Of a stretch of 34,336 nt of DNA, positions 8,296 through 17,135 are shown in pieces; positions within the stretch are counted from its first letter, which is position 1, and each line of letters starts with the position of its first letter. The stretch is from Rhodoferax sp. (lineage in GTDB: Bacteria > Pseudomonadota > Gammaproteobacteria > Burkholderiales > Burkholderiaceae_C): the NCBI GenBank assembly GCA_031291295.1, contig JARLJI010000064.1, positions 1-34,336 on the forward strand, in the 5' to 3' direction. The notes under the pieces are model-generated. The model was not told the DNA's origin. It worked only from the letters and a program-made list of their open reading frames with translations, and made no database searches. The position numbers and the translations under genes are program-made.

Positions 8296-9260
8296 GTGCT
8301 GCGAGGCGTGCAGGTCTTCGCGAAGATCGCGAACTGGACCTTCATTCTCGGCACGATTCTTCCGGGTCTGTTCCTGCTCGCGTTGCTGTGGTACTGGATG
8401 GCCTCCGGCCACCCGCTGGGCTGGCAGCACCTGACCGACCCAGCAGTCTCCGACGCCGGCCAAGCGAGGTGCAGGCGGTGCACATCGTGGAGATGCGCAA
8501 CCCGAGCCGAGACTATCCGCTCGCGATCGGGATCGGTGCGGTCATCGCACTGGCGGTCTTCGCGCTCGGCGCGATCCCGCTCGCCGCGATCCTGCCGCAC
8601 GAGAAGATTTCGCTGCAGTCTGGTGTCTTCGACGCGTTCGGCGCCGTCATCACCGACATCTGGCACATGGGCTGGCTCGTGCAGGTGCTCTCGCTGTTGG
8701 TCGGGCTGGGTGCCGTCAGCGGCGTTTTCGCCTGGCTCGGGAGCCCTTCGAAAGGCTTGCTCGCCACGGCTGACGACGGTGACCTGCCGCTGGTACTTCA
8801 GACTGTCAACAGTCACGGAATGCCCACGCACATCTTGCTGGTCCAGGGCGCGGTCGTGACGGTAGTGTCATCGCTCTACTTCTTCATCAAGAACGTGTCG
8901 GTCGTGTTCTTCCTGTTGTCGGCGATGACGATTGCGCTTTACCTGATCGCCTACATGTTCATGTACGCCGCCGCGATCAAGCTGCGCTATTCCGAACCCA
9001 AGCTGACGCGGCCTTTCACCGTGCCAGGTGGAGCGCTCGGCATGTGGCTGATCGCCGGAATCGGCTTCGTGGGGGTGCTGTTCAGTTTCGTGGTCGCGTT
9101 CTTCCCGCCCGACCAGTTGCCCGTCGGATCGCCAGAGCTCTACGTCGGCCTGGTGATCGGTGGCACCGTGCTGTTCTGCGCGATTCCCCTTCTCATGCAT
9201 AGGTTCCGTCGCGTCAAGGGCACTGCGCAGCCTTTGGTCGTCGCGGACCAGCAAGCCTAG
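8296..9260 (+). pseudogene. gadC: Glutamate/GABA antiporter, N-terminally truncated and internally deleted
   Basis: GadC exchanges external glutamate for GABA in acid resistance. Here two pieces remain. Piece one (about 8296-8455) reads [19 protein letters not shown] in a frame shifted from gadB. Piece two (about 8466-9257) returns to the gadB frame and reads [19 protein letters not shown], then about 260 residues with six or so hydrophobic helices and the GadC-like end [11 protein letters not shown]. About 170 N-terminal residues are absent. A further segment of around 30 residues, with a length not divisible by three, is missing near 8456-8465. A stop-free frame therefore runs from 7164 through both genes, with about 58 out-of-frame residues as linker. 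Transport function should be lost. Confidence 0.82.
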
Positions 9261-9615
9261 GCGCCGGGCCGGGGAGGGTTACCGCCACCGACGTTCGCGA
9301 TTGCTATTGGTTGTTTGTTATCGCCGACGCCGGATGGAACAGTTTTCTCAAGTGTGCCGGCCGTGCACTGACCGCCCTGCAACGTGTCGAAGCCCCTGCT
9401 GCTCCTCAGTCTTCGGCAACAAATCCTGGTCAATGCAAAATTGGCACAAATGGTCAATTCAGCTTCGATGGCAAAAGTCGGTGGGTTGCCGCACGCCGCT
9501 ATCTGGCACTACCGATTCGCGGCGAGGCACCGCTGCCATATGGTGTCAATGGCCTGCCACGCTATGTGCGATTGAAATATACCGTGGTACAAACTTGCGC
9601 CAGAGAGTGCGTCCG
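9261..9615. other. Gene-free stretch between the gad remnants and glmS
   Basis: About 355 bases separate the gad pseudogene from the glmS stop. A 125-codon plus-strand frame crosses it and runs antisense into glmS, but it has no ribosome site or motifs, so I do not call it. The word TGGTCAAT occurs twice, 24 bases apart (9427 and 9451). The stretch is less GC-rich than its surroundings. It may contain the end of the accessory island, because glmS 3' ends are standard insertion targets. Confidence 0.4.
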
Positions 9616-11490
<1,875 letters not shown>

Positions 11491-11623
11491 GGGAACTCCC
11501 AAAAATTCAATGGCTGAATCGTAGGTTGATTGGAGAAAAATTTAGCATCAAATTTAAATTCATTCTGAAATTTAATTTCAAAAATATAATATAAAGAAAT
11601 TTACTTTCTTAAATTATTATTTT
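11491..11623. promoter_or_regulatory. AT-rich divergent promoter region, glmS / Lrp-family gene
   Basis: Roughly 100 of these 133 bases are strongly AT-rich, in sharp contrast to the GC-rich genes on either side. Several short palindromes are packed together: AATTTAAATT at 11551, GAAATT-T-AATTTC at 11567-11579, and AAGAAA-N5-TTTCTT at 11594-11610. This is how Lrp/AsnC autoregulatory sites often look: several degenerate AT-rich boxes on one DNA face. The Lrp-type ATG has no Shine-Dalgarno, only an AT-rich leader. Binding by the neighbouring regulator is inferred. Confidence 0.6.
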
Positions 11624-12121
11624 ATGGAACAAATAATCATAGACGAAATCGACATCCGCCTGCTCGACCAGCTCCAGCGCGATGCATCGCTCAGCAACCA
11701 GGCGCTCGCGCAGCGGGTTCATGTCTCACCGCCGACCTGTCTGCGACGCGTCAAGCGTCTGGTTGACGCCGGGCTGATCGAGCGGCAGATCGCCATCCTC
11801 AGCGCCGACCGGCTGGCGCCGGTGCTGGGCTTCGGGCTCACGGCCATCGTCGAGATCACGCTGGACCGGCAGGATGCGGATCAGCTGGCCGCATTCGAGG
11901 CACGCGTCGTTTTGGACGAGGCCGTGCAGCAGTGCTACCGCGTCTCGCCCGGGCCCGATTTCTGCCTGATCGTTGCCGCCGCCAACATGCCCGGCTACCT
12001 GACGCTGGCGCAGCGCCTGTTCACCTCCGACGCGAATGTGCGCAACGTCAAGACCTTCTTCAGCATCAAGCGCAGCAAGTTCGAGCCCTTGTTGCCGCTG
12101 GTTTTGACCAAACAAACATAG
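11624..12121 (+). CDS. Lrp/AsnC-family transcriptional regulator
   Basis: The 165-residue protein has the standard layout. A winged helix-turn-helix occupies the N-terminus (DIRLLDQLQRDASLSNQALA, then VSPPTCLRRVKRLVDAGLI at about 28-50). A RAM ligand-binding and oligomerisation domain follows (from about residue 70, with CYRVSPGPDFCLIVAA and NVKTFFSIKRSKFEPLLPL near the end). Such proteins form octamers or dimers, bind amino acids or related effectors, and commonly control their own promoter plus a neighbour. The ligand and targets are unknown here. The divergent neighbour is glmS, with an AT-rich palindromic spacer, so autoregulation is likely and an effect on glmS possible. The gene has unusually AT-rich first codons and no obvious ribosome site. 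Confidence 0.92.
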   Translation: MEQIIIDEIDIRLLDQLQRDASLSNQALAQRVHVSPPTCLRRVKRLVDAGLIERQIAILSADRLAPVLGFGLTAIVEITLDRQDADQLAAFEARVVLDEAVQQCYRVSPGPDFCLIVAAANMPGYLTLAQRLFTSDANVRNVKTFFSIKRSKFEPLLPLVLTKQT

Positions 12122-12197
12122 GCGGCCACGCATTCGGGTCGTAACTGACGCTCCCCATTTGCCCACTTTGCCACGCTAGTGCTAAAAATGTCACATC

Positions 12198-12211
12198 TTG
12201 CCTATAGGCAA
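12198..12211. promoter_or_regulatory. 14-base perfect palindrome upstream of DUF2726 gene
   Basis: TTGCCTATAGGCAA is exactly self-complementary and lies 53 bases before the start codon at 12265. It could be an operator for a dimeric regulator. No partner copy was found by eye elsewhere in the window. Confidence 0.4.
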
Positions 12212-12232
12212 CCACGGGCATCCCATGGAAAA

Positions 12233-12260
12233 TTCCCCCAAATAATTGAAACAGGGGGAA
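12233..12260 (+). promoter_or_regulatory. Hairpin covering the ribosome site of the DUF2726 gene
   Basis: TTCCCCC (12233-12239) can pair with GGGGGAA (12254-12260) across a 14-base loop. The right arm overlaps the GGAAGG ribosome site that ends about 4 bases before the ATG at 12265. The pairing would hide the site in the messenger, so it may tune translation. Only the complementarity is seen; regulation is inference. Confidence 0.4.
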
Positions 12261-12264
12261 GGTT

Positions 12265-12942
12265 ATGCAATCAATCTGGATTTGGGTCGTGCCGGGCATC
12301 GCGCTGGTGCTGGTCGTGCTGTTGTATCTGAAGTTCATGCGCGCGCCCTCGCCCCGCGATGACCGGTACACCTCGGAGGCGCTGCTGACCCCCGCGCAGG
12401 CCGATCTCCTGTACTACCTGCAAACGGCTTTTCCGGGCCAGGCCGTGCTGGCGAACGTCCCGTTGAGCAAAATCGTCTCCATTCGCCGCGCTGCCGACCG
12501 GCGCCGCGCCAGGCAGGCGCTCGACACCATGCAGGTCAGTTTTGCGGTCTGCAACAACGGCGGCAAGGCTGCCTTTGTGTTCGACGTCGAAGCCTACCGA
12601 AAGGGCGATGCCAGCGTCGCGCAACGCGATGCGACGGAAAAAAACCGTATCTTGAAGTCGGCGGGCATTCGCCTGATCTACATCAAGGACAGCACGCGCG
12701 GCATGCCCTCGCCCGACGAGTTCCGCCTGAAACTCTCGCTGGCGGTCTTGAGCCGCTCGGACCGGGCCGCCCATCAGGTGAGCGTTCGCCAGCAGCTCGA
12801 ACGGCGCATGGCCAAAGCCGACAAAGACTTCAAGCCCTCTGAATTCAAGGAATCCGAGGTCATGGGGATATCGAGGTTGATGGACTTGAACCCCGACTCG
12901 CAAAACAGCCCCCTGGACCCTTGGGCCGCGAGCCGCAACTGA
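12265..12942 (+). CDS. DUF2726 domain membrane-anchored protein
   Basis: The 225-residue protein starts with one transmembrane helix (IWIWVVPGIALVLVVLLYL). It then has a cytoplasmic domain that fits DUF2726: LTPAQADLLYYLQTAFPGQ near residue 41, FAVCNNGGKAAFVFDVEAY near 92, and ILKSAGIRLIYIK near 128. DUF2726 belongs to the PD-(D/E)XK nuclease-like fold group and is sometimes joined to helicase or topoisomerase-type zinc domains. In this copy the usual acidic run after the central beta strand (typically E-L-D-D) is reduced to F-D-V-E, so nuclease activity is doubtful. The C-terminal 70 residues are charged and probably disordered. It converges on glmU with 35 bases between stops. Its cellular role is unknown. 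Confidence 0.8.
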   Translation: MQSIWIWVVPGIALVLVVLLYLKFMRAPSPRDDRYTSEALLTPAQADLLYYLQTAFPGQAVLANVPLSKIVSIRRAADRRRARQALDTMQVSFAVCNNGGKAAFVFDVEAYRKGDASVAQRDATEKNRILKSAGIRLIYIKDSTRGMPSPDEFRLKLSLAVLSRSDRAAHQVSVRQQLERRMAKADKDFKPSEFKESEVMGISRLMDLNPDSQNSPLDPWAASRN

Positions 12943-12977
12943 CTGCTTCACCGCGCGGCGGGCACAGTGGTTAACGG

Positions 12978-14387
12978 CTATTTCTTCTTCGCCGGCCGCT
13001 GCCAGTTGGCGATGCTGATCTGCCTGCCGCGCGCCACGCTCAAGGCGCCCGCAGGCGTGTCCTTGGTGATGGTGGAGCCGCCGCCCACGGTGCCCCCCGC
13101 CCCAATCGTCACCGGCGCCACCAGCACGCAGTTGCTGCCAATGTGCACATCACTCTCGATCACCGTGCGGTGCTTGTTGGCGCCGTCGTAGTTGGCGGTG
13201 ATGCTGCCGGCGCCGTAATTCACGCGCTCGCCCACGCTGGCGTCGCCCAGATAGGCCAGATGGTTGGCTTTGGCACCTTTGGCCAGCGTCGAATTCTTCA
13301 CTTCGACAAAGTTGCCGATATGCACCTCGGCACCCAGGTGGGCGCCAGGACGCAAACGCGCAAACGGGCCGATCCGTGCGCCCTCGCCGACCTCCACCTG
13401 GTCCTGCGCGCCGTGCGGGCCGCCTTCGACGTGGGTGAACGGATGGATCACCGCGCCGGCGGCGATGACCGCATTCGCAATCACGCAATGGGCGCCGATC
13501 TTCACGCCCTCGCCCAGGCTGACGCGGCCCTCGAACACGCAGTTCACGTCGATTTCCACGTCCTGCGCACAGACCAGCGTGCCGCGCAGATCGAACCGCG
13601 CGGGGTCCGCGATGCGCACACCCTGCTCCATCAGCGCGCGTGCCTGCTGCAGCTGGAACGCTCGCTCGAGCTCAGCCACCTGCACCGGGCTGTTGACACC
13701 GGCCACCTGCAGCGCGTCGTCAATCCGGTGCGCGACCACCGGCACGCCGTCAGCCACGGCCAGCTTCACGATATCGGTCAGGTAGTACTCGCCCTGCACG
13801 TTTTTGTTGTCCAGCCGCGCCAGCCAGCCTTTGAGCCGGCACGCCGGCACGGCCATGATGCCGCTGTACACCTCCGTGATCGCGCGCTGGGCTTCGCTTG
13901 CGTCCTTGTGCTCGACGATGGCCTGCACCGACGCGCCCGCGCGCACGATACGTCCGTACCCGGTCGGGTCGGCAAAGGCGATGGTCAACAGCGCCAGCTT
14001 GTCCCCGCCGCAGGCCTCGATCAGGGCGCGCAAGGTTTCCACGCGGGTCAAGGGCACGTCGCCCGAGAGCACCACGACCACACCGTCATCGGGCAGCATT
14101 GGGGCCGCCTGCTGCACGGCATGGCCGGTGCCCAGCTGCGGCTCCTGGCGCACAAACTTTATGTCAAAACCGGCTGTAGCCCTTGCCAGGCCTTGGCAAG
14201 CCGCTTCAACTTCAACAGCGCCGTGACCAGTCACCACGACCACATGGCGGGCCTGAAGGCCGGCGGCCGTGTCGATCACATGGTCGAGCAGGGCACGCCC
14301 GGCCAGGCGGTGCAATACTTTGGGCAAGCGGCTCTTCATCCGCGTGCCTTTGCCCGCGGCCATGATGACCACATCAATTGCTGTCAT
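12978..14387 (-). CDS. glmU: Bifunctional UDP-GlcNAc pyrophosphorylase / glucosamine-1-P acetyltransferase
   Basis: GlmU acetylates glucosamine-1-phosphate and then couples it to UTP, giving UDP-GlcNAc, and so completes the pathway begun by GlmS in this window. The N-terminal Rossmann-like uridyltransferase opens with VVIMAAGKGTRMKSRLPKVL. Also visible are GTGHAVQQA, VVVLSGDVPL and YYLTDIV. The C-terminal half is a left-handed beta-helix of hexapeptide repeats (IGPFARLRPGAHLG, then VEVKNSTLAKGAKANHLAYL, with the acetyl-CoA-site NYDGANKHRT). The start at 14387 follows AGGAGGA; an in-frame extension to 14489 is not supported. Length is 469 against 456 in E. coli. The extra residues include a stretch near residues 64-78 (CQGLARATAGFDI) that coincides with a repeat-like DNA segment. 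Confidence 0.98.
   Translation of the reverse strand: MTAIDVVIMAAGKGTRMKSRLPKVLHRLAGRALLDHVIDTAAGLQARHVVVVTGHGAVEVEAACQGLARATAGFDIKFVRQEPQLGTGHAVQQAAPMLPDDGVVVVLSGDVPLTRVETLRALIEACGGDKLALLTIAFADPTGYGRIVRAGASVQAIVEHKDASEAQRAITEVYSGIMAVPACRLKGWLARLDNKNVQGEYYLTDIVKLAVADGVPVVAHRIDDALQVAGVNSPVQVAELERAFQLQQARALMEQGVRIADPARFDLRGTLVCAQDVEIDVNCVFEGRVSLGEGVKIGAHCVIANAVIAAGAVIHPFTHVEGGPHGAQDQVEVGEGARIGPFARLRPGAHLGAEVHIGNFVEVKNSTLAKGAKANHLAYLGDASVGERVNYGAGSITANYDGANKHRTVIESDVHIGSNCVLVAPVTIGAGGTVGGGSTITKDTPAGALSVARGRQISIANWQRPAKKK
14160..14210 (-). repeat. Candidate degenerate interspersed repeat inside glmU (copy D)
   Basis: On the minus strand the segment reads CGGCTTGCC, then GGCAAGGGCTACAGCC and GGTTTTGA. 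The CAAGGGCTACAGCC part resembles the right half of copies A and B in cca. It falls where GlmU carries roughly nine more residues than I expect for the family. The assignment is by eye and tentative. Confidence 0.35.
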
Positions 14388-15285
14388 GACTCCTCCTGTG
14401 CGTTTTCTGCCGGCCTGGGCCGGAACCGTAGCCCGGATTATCGGCTGGCTGATGTTCACGCTTGCGCTGGCGGGCTGCAGCACGATCAAGATCGCCTACA
14501 ACAATGCCGCCAGCGTCGGGTACTGGTGGCTGGACGGTTATGTGGATTTCGATGAGGCGCAAACCCTGCAGCTGCGCGCGGACCTGGCCCGGCTGCACCA
14601 TTGGCATCGCGTGACCGAATTGCCCCAATACATTGAATTGCTACAACAAATGGAGCAGCTGGCCCCCGCCGATATTGAGCCAGAGCAGGTTTGCGCCATC
14701 GCCCTGGAAATGCGCCAGCACCTGGGAACCCTCATGGCGCAGATCGAGCCTGCCGCGGCTGCACTGGCCATGACGCTGACGCCGGCGCAACTGCAGGGAC
14801 TGGATCGCAAGTACGCGAAGGCTGACGCGCGCTACCGCAAGGAGTGGCTGTCCCGGGCACCCGCGGAGCAATTGGACAAGCGCTACAAACAGTGGCTCGC
14901 ACGCACCGAAATGATCTACGGCCGACTCGACGGCGTTCAAAAAGACCGTCTTCGCGCGCAGGTGGCGCGGTCGGGTTTTGATGCGCGCATGAGCTACGAA
15001 GAGCGGCTGCGCCGCGAGCAGGATGCGCTGCGGACGCTGCGCCAGATCACGCAGGCCCGGCTGCCCGAAGGCGACGCGCGCAAGCTGGTCGACGGCTACC
15101 TCGAACGCGCGCTCGACTCGCCCAACCCTGCGTACCGCACCTACCAGCAAGCCTTGTTGCAGGAAGACTGCCGCAGCGTCGCGCTGACGCACAACAGCAC
15201 CACGCCCGCCCAGCGCGACACCGCGGTCCAGCGGCTGCGCGCCTACGAACGGGACCTGGCACAGCTGGCAGTGCAGCAGCCGTAG
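14386..15285 (+). CDS. DUF6279-type lipoprotein
   Basis: The 299-residue product has a signal sequence with hydrophobic core IIGWLMFTLALAG and a lipobox LAGC (Cys31), so it is probably an outer-membrane-anchored lipoprotein. After the Cys comes STIKIAYNNAASVGYWWLDG and then DFDEAQ, the recognisable opening of DUF6279 lipoproteins. The remainder is helical and rich in Arg/Gln, with YGRLDGVQKDRLRAQV and EERLRREQDAL. Function is unknown. I took the ATG at 14386, which overlaps the glmU start codon on the other strand (CATG). It has no ribosome site; later starts (GTG 14398, ATG 14452) would still leave a signal peptide. The promoter must then lie inside glmU. A repeat-like segment lies at 14639-14685. 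Confidence 0.78.
   Translation: MTPPVRFLPAWAGTVARIIGWLMFTLALAGCSTIKIAYNNAASVGYWWLDGYVDFDEAQTLQLRADLARLHHWHRVTELPQYIELLQQMEQLAPADIEPEQVCAIALEMRQHLGTLMAQIEPAAAALAMTLTPAQLQGLDRKYAKADARYRKEWLSRAPAEQLDKRYKQWLARTEMIYGRLDGVQKDRLRAQVARSGFDARMSYEERLRREQDALRTLRQITQARLPEGDARKLVDGYLERALDSPNPAYRTYQQALLQEDCRSVALTHNSTTPAQRDTAVQRLRAYERDLAQLAVQQP
14639..14685 (+). repeat. Candidate degenerate interspersed repeat in DUF6279 gene (copy E)
   Basis: The segment begins TGCTACAACAAATGG, continues AGCAGCTGGC and ends TTGAGCC. The spacing of a CTA-type left arm, an AGCTG centre and a GAGCC right end matches the pattern in cca. Similarity is weaker than for A and B. Confidence 0.3.
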
Positions 15286-15335
15286 CTGACGCCGCTATTG
15301 GCGCGGGGTAGTGTTGCGGCTGGCTCCAGTCGCCA

Positions 15336-16337
15336 TCACGCCTGCAGTGCGTCCCACATTTCCTTGTCGCGCGCCGCCGTCCAGATGCGCGGGTTCTTGA
15401 TGCCGCTGGCTTCGTCAAAGGCGCGGCTCACATCGAACGGCAGGCAGTGCTCGTAGATGAACACCTGGCCGAAGATCGGGTCCATGCTCTTGCGCGTGTG
15501 CGCCATGGCGGCCTTGAGGTCCATCTTGGCGGCGGCGGCTTCCTTGCCGCAGCGGTACAGCGTTTCGACCCAGCGCTTCGTGTAGTCCAGCGCCTTGTCG
15601 ACATTGGCCGCGCCCTTCATGGCTTCGCCGCGTCCGGGCACGATGGCCTCGGCCTTCAGGGCGCGCAGGGCGTCCAGCGTGGCGGGCCATTCCTCGAGCT
15701 GGGCGTCGCCGGTATAGACGCCGGCCTCGTACTCGACCAGGTCGCCGCTGAAAAGCACCTTCTCTTCGGCAACCCATGCGATGGTGTCGCCGCGCGTGTG
15801 GCCATAGCCGGGCGACCAGATCTGCACCTTGACGCCGCCCAGATCAACGACCAGCTTGCCGGGCACTTCGCCCTTGGTGGCATCGCCGCCCCCGATCACC
15901 AGCGTCGGCCAGGTCAGGCCGGGCACACCCTCGGCGCCGCGGAACAGGCGCGGGAAGCGCTCCATCTCGCTTTGCATGTCTTCCTTGCCACGCTCGATAA
16001 TGAGGTCCAGCGTGCCCTGGCTCGCAATCACTTCAGTCGCGCCCTCGGCCACATAAGCGCTGGCGCCGAGCACGCGCACGGCATGGTAGTGGGTCAGCAG
16101 CACGTACTTGATGGGCTTGTCGCTGATGGTGCGGATCTTCGCGATCAGGTCCTGCGCCATCGCTGGCGTGGCCGTGGTGTCGCTGACCATGATGAACTTG
16201 TCGCCAATGATCACGCCGGAATTGGGGTCGCCCTCGGCGGTGTAGGCCCAGCAATGCGCGCTGAGTTGCTCGAAAGTGATTTTCTTGTCGGCCAGATCGG
16301 CCTGGCTGGCGAAGGCTTTGGTGGGGGCGCTGGACAT
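15336..16337 (-). CDS. MBL-fold (metallo-beta-lactamase-like) protein with altered zinc site
   Basis: The 333-residue protein has the alpha-beta/beta-alpha MBL outline: NSGVIIGDKFIMVSDT near 39, YVLLTHYHAVRVLGASAY near 78, GYGHTRGDT with His180, and LFSGDLVE with Asp199. The canonical HxHxDH motif reads HYHAVR (residues 83-88), so the Asp-His ligands of the second metal are Val and Arg. The late His of the GHG motif is Arg236 (PGRGEAM). The first metal site (H83, H85, H180) is kept. It may be a mono-metal hydrolase or a non-catalytic relative of the SoxH/quinoprotein-relay group. The start at 16337 has AGGAGA 7 bases upstream; the longer frame to 16403 is unsupported. The TetR gene lies immediately upstream on the same strand. 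Confidence 0.85.
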   Translation of the reverse strand: MSSAPTKAFASQADLADKKITFEQLSAHCWAYTAEGDPNSGVIIGDKFIMVSDTTATPAMAQDLIAKIRTISDKPIKYVLLTHYHAVRVLGASAYVAEGATEVIASQGTLDLIIERGKEDMQSEMERFPRLFRGAEGVPGLTWPTLVIGGGDATKGEVPGKLVVDLGGVKVQIWSPGYGHTRGDTIAWVAEEKVLFSGDLVEYEAGVYTGDAQLEEWPATLDALRALKAEAIVPGRGEAMKGAANVDKALDYTKRWVETLYRCGKEAAAAKMDLKAAMAHTRKSMDPIFGQVFIYEHCLPFDVSRAFDEASGIKNPRIWTAARDKEMWDALQA

Positions 16338-16421
16338 GGGGAGTCTCCTGGGGATGGGCGAAAGGCCCAAAGAGGCGCAGCTTGCGCATAAGGTATTGGG
16401 CAACTGGGTATTTTACCTAAT

Positions 16422-16435
16422 CGTAATTAATTACG
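16422..16435. promoter_or_regulatory. 14-base palindrome, candidate operator of the MBL gene
   Basis: CGTAATTAATTACG is perfectly self-complementary. It overlaps the last codons and stop of the TetR gene (stop at 16427-16429), 85 bases before the MBL start. An AT-rich palindrome directly between a TetR repressor and a co-directional gene is a reasonable operator candidate, but it could also simply be the AT-rich gene end. Confidence 0.4.
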
Positions 16436-17098
16436 CATTGTTGAATTTTCTGTGATGGGCGCCACCCGCCCGAGCCCATGTTCGAGCATGCCGATCACCT
16501 GCTCGGCAAACGCGGCGTAGCTCATGGCACCGCCGGGGCGCAGCCAGGTGAATGTCCAGTTGATCATGCCGAACAGCATCATGGTCGGCGCGGTCTGGTT
16601 GGCCGCGTTCACGCACTGCGGGTAGGCGCGGCGCAGGAAACGCGTCACGGCAGAGACCACGTCACGCTGCCGGTTCAGGATCAGTTCGCGCTGCGACAGC
16701 CCAGGCACCTGGCCCGGCTTTGCGTCGACCTCGCCGGCCAGAAACTTGGTGTCGTGCAGCAGCGCCGCGTGGCGCGTGGCCGAGCTCTCATATTCCTCCA
16801 GAAAATGGCGGATCAGCTCATGCAGGGCGGCGCGGTCGTCCAGGTTGCGGCGCTGCGCCGTGGCCTCGACCTGGCCGATGATGGCCAGCAGGCGCTGGGT
16901 GTAGCGGTCCAGCAGGTCGAACAGGATGGCTTCCTTGCTGCCGTAGTAGTGGTACAGGCGTGCCTTCGAGGTGCCCAGGGCGGCGGCAATATCGTTCATG
17001 CTGGCGGCCGGGTAGCTGCGATCGGCAAAACACTGCGCGGCAATATCGAGGATTTCGTCGCGCTTGAGTTCGTGGGAGGCAGATTTGGGGCGGGCCAT
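16427..17098 (-). CDS. TetR/AcrR-family transcriptional regulator
   Basis: The 223-residue protein begins MARPKSASHELKRDEILDIA. It has the TetR helix-turn-helix (AASMNDIAAALGTSKARLYH, then YYGSKEAILFDLLDRY, about residues 30-62). The C-terminal ligand-binding domain includes a FLRRAYP segment and the MMLFGMINWTFTWLRPGGAM stretch seen in KstR2/FadR-like members of the family that bind acyl-CoA-type ligands. The resemblance to these is by impression only. The start at 17098 is where homology begins; the upstream extension is not needed. It sits upstream of the MBL gene on the same strand, and divergent from the TfoX-N gene with only 25-37 bases between starts, so it may repress one or both. Confidence 0.9.
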   Translation of the reverse strand: MARPKSASHELKRDEILDIAAQCFADRSYPAASMNDIAAALGTSKARLYHYYGSKEAILFDLLDRYTQRLLAIIGQVEATAQRRNLDDRAALHELIRHFLEEYESSATRHAALLHDTKFLAGEVDAKPGQVPGLSQRELILNRQRDVVSAVTRFLRRAYPQCVNAANQTAPTMMLFGMINWTFTWLRPGGAMSYAAFAEQVIGMLEHGLGRVAPITENSTMRN

Positions 17099-17135
17099 AT
17101 TGGCATTCTGCCAGCGCGGGGGTATGGTGCAGGCC

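Noticed and set aside
13143..14555. A 470-codon frame antisense to glmU
   Set aside because: Same compositional artefact; no motifs or ribosome site, and glmU is complete.
15286..15335. A terminator between the convergent lipoprotein and MBL genes
   Set aside because: Only a 4-base stem (CGCC...GGCG) and no T-run are visible.
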